Assembly (NCBI RefSeq): GCF_001854805.1
Contig: NZ_MBLO01000259.1
Span: forward strand, 210,789 to 269,860
Reading direction: 5' to 3'
From: Pseudofrankia coriaricola
GTDB lineage: Bacteria; Actinomycetota; Actinomycetes; Frankiales; Frankiaceae
Length of the DNA stretch: 59,072 bases
This document shows, piece after piece, positions 1-8,134 of the stretch (positions are counted from its first letter, which is position 1; every line of letters starts with the position of its first letter). The notes beneath the pieces were generated by a model. It worked only from the letters and a program-made list of their open reading frames with translations, had not been told where the DNA came from and ran no database searches. A program made the translations under genes and the position numbers.

Positions 1-620
1 CCATCTACGAAGTGCTGCTAGGCGATCGACCACTGGACGAGGTGATCGCGAAGTCGGGCGAGGCGGAGGGCCTCTTCGTCGCCCCCGCGACGATCGACCT
101 CGCCGGCGCCGAGATCGAGCTGGTCTCGATGGTGGCCAGGGAGGGCCGGCTGCGCCGGGCGATCGCGTCGCTGACCCTCGAGGTCGACTATGTCTTCATC
201 GACTGCCCACCGTCGCTGGGCCTGCTGACCGTGAACGCGCTCGTCGCGGCCAAGGAACTGCTCATCCCGATCCAGTGCGAGTACTACGCGCTCGAGGGAC
301 TCGGCCAGCTGCTGCGCAATGTGGACCTGGTGCAGGCCCACCTGAACCAGGATCTGCGGCTCACCACGATCCTGCTCACCATGTACGACTCCCGGACGCG
401 CCTGGCCGACCAGGTAGTGCAGGAGGTCAAGGAGCACTTCGGTGACCGGGTGCTGGGCACCACCATCCCTCGCAACGTCCGGCTCGCCGAGGCCCCCAGT
501 TATGGCCAGTCGGCGCTGACATACGACCCGGTCTCCCGCGGGTCGCTCTCCTACCTCGCGGCGGCCCGCGAACTCGCCGAGCGCGGCGTCGAGGCGCCGC
601 ACGGAACGGTGAACCGGTGA
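1..620 (+). CDS. parA: Chromosome partitioning ATPase ParA, 3' part (5' end outside window)
   Basis: ParA is the Walker-type ATPase that works with ParB to move newly copied origins apart. The reading frame is already open at base 3 (codons for I-Y-E-V-L-L-G-D) and no start is plausible, so the N-terminus with the deviant Walker A lysines is cut off by the window edge. What remains is typical of the family: [17 protein letters not shown] (Walker B region), the [13 protein letters not shown] segment, and the C-terminal [17 protein letters not shown] block found in chromosomal ParA/Soj. The stop overlaps the parB start by 4 bases (GTGA), so the two are translationally coupled. Only the start is missing; identity is secure. 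Confidence 0.96.
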   Translation, partial: IYEVLLGDRPLDEVIAKSGEAEGLFVAPATIDLAGAEIELVSMVAREGRLRRAIASLTLEVDYVFIDCPPSLGLLTVNALVAAKELLIPIQCEYYALEGLGQLLRNVDLVQAHLNQDLRLTTILLTMYDSRTRLADQVVQEVKEHFGDRVLGTTIPRNVRLAEAPSYGQSALTYDPVSRGSLSYLAAARELAERGVEAPHGTVNR

Positions 621-1555
621 GCCCGCCGGCCCGGCGGGTCGGCGGGCTCGGCAAGGGGCTCGGCGCGCTCATCCCGACCGCGCCGGAGGGCCGCTACGAC
701 AGCTACTCGGGCAACGGCGGCGCGAACGGCTCCCGGATCGGTGCCGATCCGGTGCCTGTCCACGGCGCGGTCTTCCGGGAGGTTCCGGTGGACTCGGTGA
801 CGCCGAACCCGCGCCAGCCCCGGACGAACTTCGACGAGGAGGCGCTCGAGGAGCTCTCCGCGAGCCTGCGCGAGGTCGGGCTGCTGCAGCCGATCGTGGT
901 CCGCGAGGTGCTGCCGGACCAGTACGAGCTGGTCATGGGCGAACGCCGCTGGCGCGCGTCCAAGCTCGCGGGCCTCACCGAGATACCAGCCATCATCCGG
1001 GACACCGCCGACGAGGCGATGCTGCGCGACGCGCTCCTGGAGAACCTGCACCGCCAGCAGCTCAACGCGCTGGAGGAGGCGGCCGCCTATGAGCAGCTGC
1101 TGCGGGAGTTCGGCGCCACCCACGACCAGCTGGCCACGAAGCTTGGTCGGTCCCGGTCGCACGTCACGAACACGATCCGGCTGCTCGGCCTGCCGCCGGC
1201 GGTCCAGCGGCGGGTCGCGGCCGGCGTGCTGTCCGCGGGCCACGCCCGGGCACTGCTCGCGCTCAGCGATCCGGCCGCCCAGGACCGGCTCGCCACCCGA
1301 ATCGTCGCGGAGGGGCTCTCCGTGCGGGCGGTCGAGGAGATCGTGGCCCTCGGCGACGAGGGCCCGCGCAAGCGGGCGCCCCGGGCACCGCGCCAAGCCC
1401 CCCCAGCGCTCTCGCAGGTGGCCGAGCGCCTGGCCGACCGGCTGGACACCAAGGTAAAGGTCGATATGGGCCGCAACCGGGGCAAGATCACCGTCGAGTT
1501 CGCCAGCCTCGAGGACCTGGAGCGCATCGTCGCCGCCATGGTTCCGACGGAGTAA
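617..1555 (+). CDS. parB: Chromosome partitioning protein ParB (parS-binding CTPase)
   Basis: This 312-residue protein binds parS sites, spreads as a CTP-dependent clamp and is acted on by ParA. The N-terminus carries the [12 protein letters not shown] motif usual for chromosomal ParB. It is followed by the ParB/Srx domain with [10 protein letters not shown] and the CTP-binding GERRWRAS motif at about residue 110, the [14 protein letters not shown] arginine/helix segment, and a helix-turn-helix ([19 protein letters not shown], about 175-193). The C-terminal dimerisation part ends in a short acidic tail. The GTG start is fixed by the 4-base overlap with parA. Two cognate parS sites lie 1.6-1.8 kb downstream. 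Length and motif order fit the family. Confidence 0.97.
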   Translation: MSPPARRVGGLGKGLGALIPTAPEGRYDSYSGNGGANGSRIGADPVPVHGAVFREVPVDSVTPNPRQPRTNFDEEALEELSASLREVGLLQPIVVREVLPDQYELVMGERRWRASKLAGLTEIPAIIRDTADEAMLRDALLENLHRQQLNALEEAAAYEQLLREFGATHDQLATKLGRSRSHVTNTIRLLGLPPAVQRRVAAGVLSAGHARALLALSDPAAQDRLATRIVAEGLSVRAVEEIVALGDEGPRKRAPRAPRQAPPALSQVAERLADRLDTKVKVDMGRNRGKITVEFASLEDLERIVAAMVPTE

Positions 1556-1558
1556 CTG

Positions 1559-2380
1559 TATTTCTGGTTCGCTGTGTTGCTGGTTCGCTCCGTGCGGGCG
1601 GCGCGCTCCGGCCCCGTCCCTTGCTTCGCGCTCAGGCGGGATGGGTTGGCGGGATGGTCGGGGTCGGGGTCGGGGTCGAGGTCGGACGGGGTCGGGCGGG
1701 AAGGTTGTTGCCGGTTCGCTCCGTCCGGGCGGCGCGCTCCGGCCCCTTGCTCGCCTGGCGGCTCGCAAGGGACCTCCGCGCGCCGTCCTCCTGCGCTCAC
1801 GGGCGCTGCGGCGACCTCGCTGCGGCCCCCCTACATCGCTTCGCTCGTAGGAGGGCCTCCGCGAGGCGCGCCTCCGCGCCCAGCTCGGTTGTGTTCCGCC
1901 GTACGTCACGAAACCGAAGACAATCCCGGTCGCGGGGGCACTTCGCTTCGCTCGTGGCCGGGTCTCTGCGGAAGTGCGCCTCCGCGCCAGCTCGGTCGCT
2001 TGCCGCTTGAACGGCACTAGTCCAAGACCAGCCCGATCCGGGCCGGTCCCTTTGCGGGAACCACATCGCTTCGCTCGTGGAATCTGGACTGTACTGATCG
2101 CGTTTCGTACACCGATCAGGTGCGAAGGCCGCCCCAGGGCGCAGCGAAGTGAGCCCCCGCACCAGGGGCCGGACCTGGTCTCGCAACCGTCAAGCGGGTC
2201 GCAACCGCGTTGGCGCGGAGGTCCCTTGGGAGCGAAGCGAGTAAGGGGCCGTAGCGCCGTGCCCGCACGGAGCGAACCATGTCAACCTTCCCGGCCAACC
2301 CCAGGCTTGTTCCGGGCCGAACCGGCAACACCTTCCCGCCCGGCCCGGAGCTTGTTCCGGAGCGAACCAGAAATACAGGC
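1559..2380. repeat. Long GC-rich imperfect inverted-repeat element between convergent genes (copy 1)
   Basis: The 0.8 kb between the stops of parB and the facing GNAT gene holds no believable gene; open frames on every strand simply reflect GC content. It is built from recurring modules such as GGTTCGCTCCGTCCGGGC, CTTCGCTTCGCTC and GCGCGGAGGTCCC. A left arm (about 1713-1880) and an oppositely oriented right arm (about 2205-2285) make it an imperfect inverted repeat, so transcripts from either side could fold heavily. The same modules occur at 42569-43145 in the opposite overall order, also between two convergent genes. I see no transposase, target-site duplication or RNA family I recognise. 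Confidence 0.75.
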
Positions 2381-3034
2381 CTACGCCGGCGCGGGGGTCG
2401 GGGAGGGCGTGCCGCCGATGGGGCGGAGGATGCCCTCCGGGGTCATCGAGCCCAGGAGGCGCTCCAGGGCGACCTCGACGTCCTCGCGCCACGTGACGGC
2501 GTTCTTCACCTCCAGCCGTAGCCGTGGCCAGCGGCGGTGCGGCCGGACGGTCTTGAACCCCACCGCCAGTAGGTAGTCGGCCGGTACGACGCAGCGGGTG
2601 CCCTCGTCCTGGCGGAGGTCGCCGAACGCCTCGATCGCCCGGTAACCGCGTCGGATGACGTCCTTCGCCATTGCCTGGATGAGAACGCGCCCAAGCCCTT
2701 GCCCGGCGAACTCGTCGACGATTTTCGCCGTCATCAGGAGAACGGCGTCGGAGCTGACGGGGCTGGTCGGGAAGGCGATCGAACGGGGCACGTAGGCAGG
2801 CGGCGCGTACATCGCGAAGCCCGCGGGTACGTTGTCGACGTAGATGACTTTCCCGCAGCTTCCCCATTCCAGCAGCGCCGAGGAGACCCAGGCTTCCTTC
2901 TCCAGATCGGTGCCGCCGGCCTCCTCGGCCCGGCTGCGGGCAACCGGGTCGAGCTCCCAGAACACACACCGGCGACACCGCTGGGGCAGGTCGTCGATGT
3001 TGTCGAGCGTTATGTTCGCGACGCGACGACTCAT
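2381..3034 (-). CDS. GNAT family N-acetyltransferase
   Basis: This 217-residue protein has a GNAT fold signature: an acetyl-CoA loop in the FAGQGLGRVLIQAMAKD segment (about residues 111-127, Q-x-x-G-x-G type), preceded by a strand that uses VLLMTAKIVDEF. Its N-terminal part has a cysteine pair (QRCRRCVFWEL) close to the start. A gene of this kind sits beside parB and cwlM in many actinobacteria (Rv3916c in Mycobacterium tuberculosis as I remember it), so function may be tied to the cell-wall or segregation block, but the acceptor substrate is unknown. It starts at ATG 3034, just downstream (in its own direction) of the two parS sites. It is convergent with parB across the repeat region. Confidence 0.85.
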   Translation of the reverse strand: MSRRVANITLDNIDDLPQRCRRCVFWELDPVARSRAEEAGGTDLEKEAWVSSALLEWGSCGKVIYVDNVPAGFAMYAPPAYVPRSIAFPTSPVSSDAVLLMTAKIVDEFAGQGLGRVLIQAMAKDVIRRGYRAIEAFGDLRQDEGTRCVVPADYLLAVGFKTVRPHRRWPRLRLEVKNAVTWREDVEVALERLLGSMTPEGILRPIGGTPSPTPAPA

Positions 3035-3147
3035 GGGTGGCGCTCCGCACGTCGAGGGATCCAGGTAGCTGGCTCTAGCCTAGGCGCCGTGCCAGGAATC
3101 TTCCTGACGGGGCGGCGGGTGGGCGAGGCGCTCCACGCCCTATCCGC

Positions 3148-3161
3148 GTTTCACGTGAAAC
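3148..3161. promoter_or_regulatory. parS site 1 (ParB binding)
   Basis: The 14-mer GTTTCACGTGAAAC is a perfect match to the bacterial parS consensus. It sits at the centre of a longer perfect palindrome covering 3134-3175 (42 bases), well beyond the parS core. It lies in the non-coding gap upstream of the GNAT gene, close to parAB, where ParB nucleation sites are expected. Confidence 0.97.
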
Positions 3162-3303
3162 GCGGATAGGGCGTGATGGCCGAATCGTTCAGCCGGGATG
3201 ACACGCCTCGGAGCCAGGCTCCTCGGCCCAAGGGGCCTCCGGGACGCGGCGTCGTCCGGACGTCCCGATCGCGCTGGCGCCGGAGCGGTGGAAATCGCCG
3301 CCT

Positions 3304-3317
3304 GTTTCACGTGAAAC
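3304..3317. promoter_or_regulatory. parS site 2 (ParB binding)
   Basis: This is a second perfect GTTTCACGTGAAAC, 156 bases from site 1 and at the centre of a 26-base perfect palindrome (3298-3323). It lies 14 bases beyond the cwlM stop codon. The two sites share only the core; their flanks differ. Confidence 0.97.
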
Positions 3318-3330
3318 AGGCGGTGTGAAC

Positions 3331-4482
3331 TCAGGGGCCGGTGGCGACCCGGGGAACCCGGAGCTGACCTGTCGGCGCGTCCTGCTCTGGCGGCAGATAC
3401 AGCCGCTGGATGGCGGTGAGGACGGCCTCGGCGATTGTCGCGCGGTAATCCGCCGAGCCGAGAGTGGCGGCGTCGCGGGGATTCGTGAGGTAGCCGACCT
3501 CGATCCGTACCGCCGGCATCGCGGTCCGGCGCAGCAGCTCCCAGGTCTTGGGATGCGTCCAGCAGTCGAGCATGTCGGTGCGGGAGACGAGCTCCTTCTG
3601 GATGAGCATCGCGAGGCGCTCGCCCACCGCGGACGAGCCATGGGCGTTACCGAAGTAGTAGCAGGAGACACCTTCGGCCTTGGGTGAGTCGCTGGCGTCG
3701 GCATGCAGCGAGATGAGCACGTCGGCGCCGCGCTCGTTGGCCCGCCTGGCCCGCTCGGCGTCGTCCGGCGCTTCGTCGTCGGCGTGCACCCGGAAGGTCT
3801 CCAAGCCAGACGACCGCAGCCGGGCCTCCAGCCGGCTGGCGAGGTCCGCCATTACGTCCCGCTCGTTCAGCCCGTGGACGACGGCGCCGGCGTCCTCGCC
3901 CCCATGGCCGGCATCGATGGCGACGACCGTGCCGAGCAGCGAGGGCCCCCGGACAAGCAGCCGCGTCGACTCGCGCAGCACGTCCGGGCGGCCGCCAGTG
4001 ACCGTACGTTCCAACCGCTTGAGTTCGCTGAGGGTCTGGGGGCCACAGCGCCCGTCCGGCTCGAGGCCCCGGTTGCGTTGGAAGTCGCGGACGGCTGCTT
4101 CCGTGCGCGGGCCGAAGATGCCATCGCTACGGCCGATGTCGAAGCCCATGCTCGACAGCCGCGTCTGCAGCGCGGCGACGTCGTCGCCGACGAACGGCCG
4201 GCTGGCCACGTAGTAGAGCAGCCGGTCACCCAGCCGGTGACGTGCCTCGTCGAGCGCACGTGTGGTGTCCGGCCCGATGATCCCGTCGACAGACAGTCCG
4301 CGGCTCTGCTGAAACGCGCGCACAGCGCGGTCCAGGCTCTCGTCGAACAGATCTGCGCCAGGCCTCTCCGAGCCCTCATCACCGGGCTGCCGAGGGGCCG
4401 CCGGTAGGAAGGACAGATGGGTCAGGGCCGCGCGCACATCGGCCACGCCCGGACCGCGGTCACCGAGCCGGAGCAGCTTCAC
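3331..4482 (-). CDS. cwlM: CwlM-like N-acetylmuramoyl-L-alanine amidase family protein with two PG-binding domains
   Basis: This 383-residue protein has two peptidoglycan-binding type 1 domains (about 5-75 and 88-150) followed by an Amidase_3 domain (about 183-370). Zinc-site residues of the amidase family are present: H in VAIDAGHGGEDAGA, E in GLNERDV, H in ISLHADAS, and the catalytic E in RIEVGYLTN. No signal peptide is seen, as in mycobacterial CwlM, which acts inside the cell as a phosphorylated activator of MurA and partner of MurJ and FhaA rather than as a lytic enzyme. That role here is inferred from the identical neighbourhood (parAB, trx genes, murJ). The ATG start begins directly with the first binding domain. 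The 290 bases separating it from trxA contain no recognisable feature. Confidence 0.93.
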   Translation of the reverse strand: MKLLRLGDRGPGVADVRAALTHLSFLPAAPRQPGDEGSERPGADLFDESLDRAVRAFQQSRGLSVDGIIGPDTTRALDEARHRLGDRLLYYVASRPFVGDDVAALQTRLSSMGFDIGRSDGIFGPRTEAAVRDFQRNRGLEPDGRCGPQTLSELKRLERTVTGGRPDVLRESTRLLVRGPSLLGTVVAIDAGHGGEDAGAVVHGLNERDVMADLASRLEARLRSSGLETFRVHADDEAPDDAERARRANERGADVLISLHADASDSPKAEGVSCYYFGNAHGSSAVGERLAMLIQKELVSRTDMLDCWTHPKTWELLRRTAMPAVRIEVGYLTNPRDAATLGSADYRATIAEAVLTAIQRLYLPPEQDAPTGQLRVPRVATGP

Positions 4483-4772
4483 GGGTCACCAGCGTAGGCG
4501 ATGCGGCTGGCCTGCCGGGGGTCGCGGGCGTGACCGTCCCGCTAGTTCCTCTCGCCTGCTAGCTCCCGCTCGTCCTGAGTCCACCCGACCCCACCGCCGC
4601 GGTCCGTTCTGGGCATGGATCGGCCGGCAGTTCCGCTGGGCGGCGGTTCGATCGCCGGACGGAGCGGCCGCAAACGGGCTCGGCCCGTCGGCGCCTCCAC
4701 GAGGGGTGACGTCGACGGGCCGAGGGGGCCTGGTAGCCGGGACTGGCACGGAGGCCATGCAGCGGTGCGAGA

Positions 4773-5099
4773 TCAGATGTACTCGGCGAGGTCGTTCAGA
4801 AGAGCACGCTTCGGCTTCGCGCCGACGATGCTCTTCGCGATCGCACCGTCGACGAACACGGCCATCGTCGGGATCGACATGATCTGGTACGCGCGCGCCG
4901 TCTGCGGGTTCTCGTCGATGTTGAGCTTGACGACCCGCAGCGAGTCGCCGTGGGCCGCCGCGATCTCCTCCAGGACGGGGGCGACCATCTTGCATGGCCC
5001 GCACCACTCGGCCCAGAAGTCCACCAGCACGGGCTTGTCACTCTTGAGCACCTCGGCGGCGAACGTCTTGTCCGTCACCGGGGTGGTGGCTCCTGCCAT
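4773..5099 (-). CDS. trxA: Thioredoxin
   Basis: Cytosolic dithiol protein reductant, recycled by the adjacent thioredoxin reductase. The 108 residues cover one complete thioredoxin domain with the active site WCGPCK at 32-37 (Cys33/Cys36), the preceding VLVDFWAEW strand, and the conserved cis-proline in MSIPTMAVF. ATG 5099 is preceded by a good Shine-Dalgarno (GAGGAGAG). It follows trxB by 41 bases on the same strand, so the two form a trxB-trxA operon, probably driven by the SigR-type promoter ahead of trxB. Length and motifs are standard, and nothing is unusual. Confidence 0.97.
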   Translation of the reverse strand: MAGATTPVTDKTFAAEVLKSDKPVLVDFWAEWCGPCKMVAPVLEEIAAAHGDSLRVVKLNIDENPQTARAYQIMSIPTMAVFVDGAIAKSIVGAKPKRALLNDLAEYI

Positions 5100-5140
5100 C
5101 GGTCTCTCCTCGGGGGTTGTGTGTGGGGGGTGGTGTCGTC

Positions 5141-6112
5141 TCAGGCGGCCGGCACGGTCGAGCTGTCGCCGGTCTCGTGGTCGGCGATCCAGCGCTCGGC
5201 GTCGAGCGCGGCGGCGCAGCCCGTGCCGGCGGCGGTGATCGCCTGCCGGTAGATGTGGTCGACCACGTCGCCGGCGGCGAAGACGCCGTCCAGGTTCGTC
5301 CTCGTCGACGGGGCGTCGACGAGGACGTAGCCGTCATCGTCGAGCGTCACCTGGCCGCGGAACAGCTCCGAGCGCGGTATGTGCCCGATCGCGACGAACA
5401 TGCCCGTCACGTCCAGCTTGTCGTCCGCGCCGGTCACCGTGTCGCGCAGCCGGACGCCGGAGAGCTTGTGGTCGCCCTCCAGCCCGGTCACCACCGCGTT
5501 CCAGCGGAACTTGATCTTTGGGTTCGCGCGCGCGCGGTCGGCCATGATGGCGCTGGCGCGCAGCTTGTCCCGGCGGTGAACGACCGTCACGGAGTTCGCG
5601 AACCGGGTAAGGAAGGTGGCCTCCTCCATCGCCGAGTCGCCGCCGCCGACCACCGCGATGTCCTGGTCGCGGAAGAAGAAGCCGTCACACGTCGCGCAGG
5701 CGGAGACACCTCGGCCGAGCAGCCTGTCCTCTTCCGGGACGTCGAGCTTCCGGTAGGCCGAGCCGGTGGCGATGATGACCACCTTCGCGTAGTGGACCTC
5801 CTCACCGACCTTCACGACCTTCGGGGTGACGGTGAGGTCAACCTCCGTCACATCGTCGGGGACCAGCTCTGCCCCGAAGCGTTCCGCCTGCTTGCGCAGG
5901 TCGTCCATGAGCTCGGGGCCTTGGATGCCCTCGGGAAATCCTGGGAAGTTCTCGACCTCGGTGGTGGTCATCAGCGCGCCACCCGCTGAGACGGCGCCTT
6001 CGAACACCAGCGGTCGGAGGTTGGCGCGCGCTGTGTAGATGGCGGCCGTGTAGCCCGCCGGCCCGGAGCCGATGATGATGACGTTCCGGACTCCGCTGTC
6101 CTGCGCTGTCAC
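5141..6112 (-). CDS. trxB: Thioredoxin reductase (NADPH, FAD)
   Basis: Reduces thioredoxin with NADPH through FAD. The 323-residue chain has the FAD-binding [12 protein letters not shown] motif at 15-26, the redox-active CATCDG at about residue 139, an NADPH-binding [10 protein letters not shown] motif after it, and the C-terminal [13 protein letters not shown] motif. This is the low-molecular-weight bacterial TrxB form. The start is GTG 6112 with a GGGAG upstream. It is first in the trxB-trxA operon; a SigR/SigH-type thiol-stress promoter lies 43-68 bases upstream. The neighbouring block (sigM, cwlM, parAB) matches the conserved order of other actinobacteria. Confidence 0.97.
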   Translation of the reverse strand: MTAQDSGVRNVIIIGSGPAGYTAAIYTARANLRPLVFEGAVSAGGALMTTTEVENFPGFPEGIQGPELMDDLRKQAERFGAELVPDDVTEVDLTVTPKVVKVGEEVHYAKVVIIATGSAYRKLDVPEEDRLLGRGVSACATCDGFFFRDQDIAVVGGGDSAMEEATFLTRFANSVTVVHRRDKLRASAIMADRARANPKIKFRWNAVVTGLEGDHKLSGVRLRDTVTGADDKLDVTGMFVAIGHIPRSELFRGQVTLDDDGYVLVDAPSTRTNLDGVFAAGDVVDHIYRQAITAAGTGCAAALDAERWIADHETGDSSTVPAA

Positions 6113-6154
6113 GCGCTGCTCCCTTCACATCGCGGCCGAAGCCGCTGTCACGCT

Positions 6155-6180
6155 AACCGCGCCGGGTTACCAGAGATTCC
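6155..6180 (-). promoter_or_regulatory. SigR/SigH-type promoter for trxB-trxA
   Basis: Read on the minus strand, GGAAT (6180-6176) and GTT (6157-6155) are separated by exactly 18 bases. This is the GGAAT-N18-GTT consensus of the thiol-oxidative-stress sigma factor SigR (Streptomyces) or SigH (mycobacteria), whose best-known targets are trx operons. It points at trxB, with the start codon 43 bases beyond the GTT element. Sequence match is direct; use by SigR is inferred. Confidence 0.8.
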
Positions 6181-6225
6181 TGCCTGTACCGCCAGATGGA
6201 GGGCGACCTCAGTGTCCGTATCGTT

Positions 6226-7344
6226 TCAGGCCCTGGTGGCGGTGGCGGCATACCAGGTGGAGCCGGCCAGGTGGCTGACGTCGCAGCCGAGGTCGACGAC
6301 GGTCAGCTGGACCCGGTCCCGGCTGGGCGGCACCGCGCCTGGCGCCGCGGCCACCGCACCGCCCTGGGCCGCGGGCCCCATACCCGACGTCGCGGGGACG
6401 CTCGGTGTGCCCGATGTGTCCGGTACATCCTGAATGTCCAACACGACCAGCACGGCATCGCGGCCACGGTAGCTGACTCGGTCGATCGCCAGCACCGCAC
6501 CGACGCTGGTGGCGAGCTTCTCGTAGCAGCCGAGCAGATCAGGGGTGACGACCGCCTGCCATGCGGCCGTGCCGCCGGTGGCCGTGCCGTCGGCCACCAC
6601 GGTCATATCCAGGCTGGTGTGGCCGGCGACCGGTATGCGGCCGGCGAGCAGGTCCTTGGCGTGCTGGGCCACGGCGTCCGGACCCAGGACGGCACCGCTG
6701 TCGGCCACATCTATCAGGTTGTCGGCGAAAAGTGCCTGCGCCGTCGGCGCGAGGGCGCGCTCGCCGCTCGCCGGGGTGGCGGCGCCGGCGCCGGCCGCGC
6801 TGTCGGCAGCGGACATGTCGGCGCTCGAGGCCGCGTAGCGGTCGGAGGACGCGCTGTCGTGCCCCCAGACGACGAACAGCCCAGCTCCGGCGACCACGAC
6901 CAGCAGACAGGCGGCCAGCAGCGCGAGCCGCTCGGGCCGGACGGACCGGGGAAGAACTTGCGACCGGGCAGGCGGGGCCGTGAGCTGCCTGGCAGCTGCG
7001 CTGTGGGTCGGTGGCCGCCGCACCCGGCCGGGCGCGCGTCGTCCGGCGTGGCGGTCACGGCTGTCGTCCGGACCGGCGCGGTCGGGCCGCGGGGCCGCTG
7101 GCGTCGGGGCCGCCGACAGGGTCGCCTGGATGCGGCGGGCGACGTCCGGCGGCATGGTGATGGGCGCGAGCCGGGACAGCTCGACGCGTACGTTGCGCAG
7201 CGCGACCACGGCCCGCTGGCAGTCGGCGCAGGCCCGGACATGACGGTCGACGGAGGCCGGCGTGCGCTCGCCGTCCGCGTACGCGTCCAGCAGCTCGCCG
7301 TCGGGATGGCGCGGCATCGGCTCGCCGCGCGCGTCAGGCCCCAC
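6226..7344 (-). CDS. Membrane anti-sigma factor with N-terminal zinc-finger (partner of SigM)
   Basis: This 372-residue protein begins with a putative zinc-finger anti-sigma domain: the H-x3-C-x2-C signature is HVRACADCQ at about 36-44, in a helical DGELLDAYADGERT context. After a Pro/Arg-rich linker, one transmembrane helix (LALLAACLLVVVAGAGLFVV, about 137-157) leads to a roughly 200-residue outside domain that I do not recognise. It therefore probably holds SigM at the membrane until an outside signal releases it, as for Rv3912 in M. tuberculosis. GTG 7344 overlaps the sigM stop by 11 bases and has the strong ribosome site GGGGGGAGGTG; ATG 7317 is an alternative with a poorer site. Co-translation with sigM supports a sigma/anti-sigma pair. 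Confidence 0.85.
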   Translation of the reverse strand: MGPDARGEPMPRHPDGELLDAYADGERTPASVDRHVRACADCQRAVVALRNVRVELSRLAPITMPPDVARRIQATLSAAPTPAAPRPDRAGPDDSRDRHAGRRAPGRVRRPPTHSAAARQLTAPPARSQVLPRSVRPERLALLAACLLVVVAGAGLFVVWGHDSASSDRYAASSADMSAADSAAGAGAATPASGERALAPTAQALFADNLIDVADSGAVLGPDAVAQHAKDLLAGRIPVAGHTSLDMTVVADGTATGGTAAWQAVVTPDLLGCYEKLATSVGAVLAIDRVSYRGRDAVLVVLDIQDVPDTSGTPSVPATSGMGPAAQGGAVAAAPGAVPPSRDRVQLTVVDLGCDVSHLAGSTWYAATATRA

Positions 7345-8098
7345 CGCCCATCACCTCCCCCCTCTCCAAGACGGAGCGGACGGCCTGGTGGTTCCCCGGA
7401 CGGAGATAGCCCAGCTGTTCCGCGAGCCGCGCCCGGCCGCGCGCGGCCCGGCTCTTGACCGTCCCGAGCGGTACGCCTAGCGCCGCCGCGGCCTGCGCCA
7501 CGGGCATTCCCTCGATGTCGACGAGCACGACGGCGGCCCGCAGCGTCGCTGGCAGCCTGGCCAGAGCGCTCTCGATGTCGCGGCGAAGCTCACCCTCGGC
7601 GTGCGCGTCGCGCGGGTCGGCGGGCTCGTGCTCGACCCCGTCCGGGCTGGTGGGCATCGGCACGGTCATCGGGCGGGCGGCCCTGCGCCGCAGGCGGTCC
7701 AGCGCGGCGTTCACCGTGATCCGGTGCAGCCAGGTGCGCACCGTCGACTCGCCGCGGAACCCGGCCGCGCGGCGGTGGGCGGAGAGCATCGCCTCCTGGA
7801 CCGCGTCGGCCGCGTCCTCGGCGTCGTGCAGCAGCCGGTAGGCGACCGTCCACAAACGGTCGGCGTTGGCTCGGAACAGTTCGGCGAACGCCGCCGGGTC
7901 GCCGTCGACATGCCTGCGCAGCAGCTCCGCGTCCGGGTCGGACAACCACGCCGAGTCGGCCAGTTCAGCCGGTTCGGCGTGGTCGGCCCGTTCGTCCGGG
8001 GGCGGCTCCGACGCGGCCGCCGTGCTCTGAGCCCCGCCGGACACGCTGGATCTGTCGGGAGAGCTGCCTGGTACGGATTCGCCGGTCTGGTCAGGCAT
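7334..8098 (-). CDS. sigM: ECF RNA polymerase sigma factor, SigM-like
   Basis: Extracytoplasmic-function sigma factor of 254 residues. An acidic, low-complexity N-terminal tail of about 55 residues precedes sigma region 2 (LLRRHVDGDPAAFAELF to RTWLHRITVNAALDRLRRR, about 57-135). A linker follows, then region 4 with the helix-turn-helix MPVAQAAAALGVPLGTVKSR (about 198-217). The gene is directly followed, with overlap, by its presumed anti-sigma factor, and the position between trxB and the murJ block equals that of sigM in mycobacteria and Streptomyces. ATG 8098 is used; the tail makes the exact start slightly uncertain. No autogenous promoter is obvious. Confidence 0.92.
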   Translation of the reverse strand: MPDQTGESVPGSSPDRSSVSGGAQSTAAASEPPPDERADHAEPAELADSAWLSDPDAELLRRHVDGDPAAFAELFRANADRLWTVAYRLLHDAEDAADAVQEAMLSAHRRAAGFRGESTVRTWLHRITVNAALDRLRRRAARPMTVPMPTSPDGVEHEPADPRDAHAEGELRRDIESALARLPATLRAAVVLVDIEGMPVAQAAAALGVPLGTVKSRAARGRARLAEQLGYLRPGNHQAVRSVLERGEVMGGGA

Positions 8099-8134
8099 CG
8101 CATGTGGCCGGGACGGTGCTCGCCGACACCCAGG

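Noticed and set aside
551-2017. Minus-strand 488-codon open frame across parB and the repeat
   Set aside because: Arg-rich shadow of parB running into the repeat; no domain and no ribosome site.
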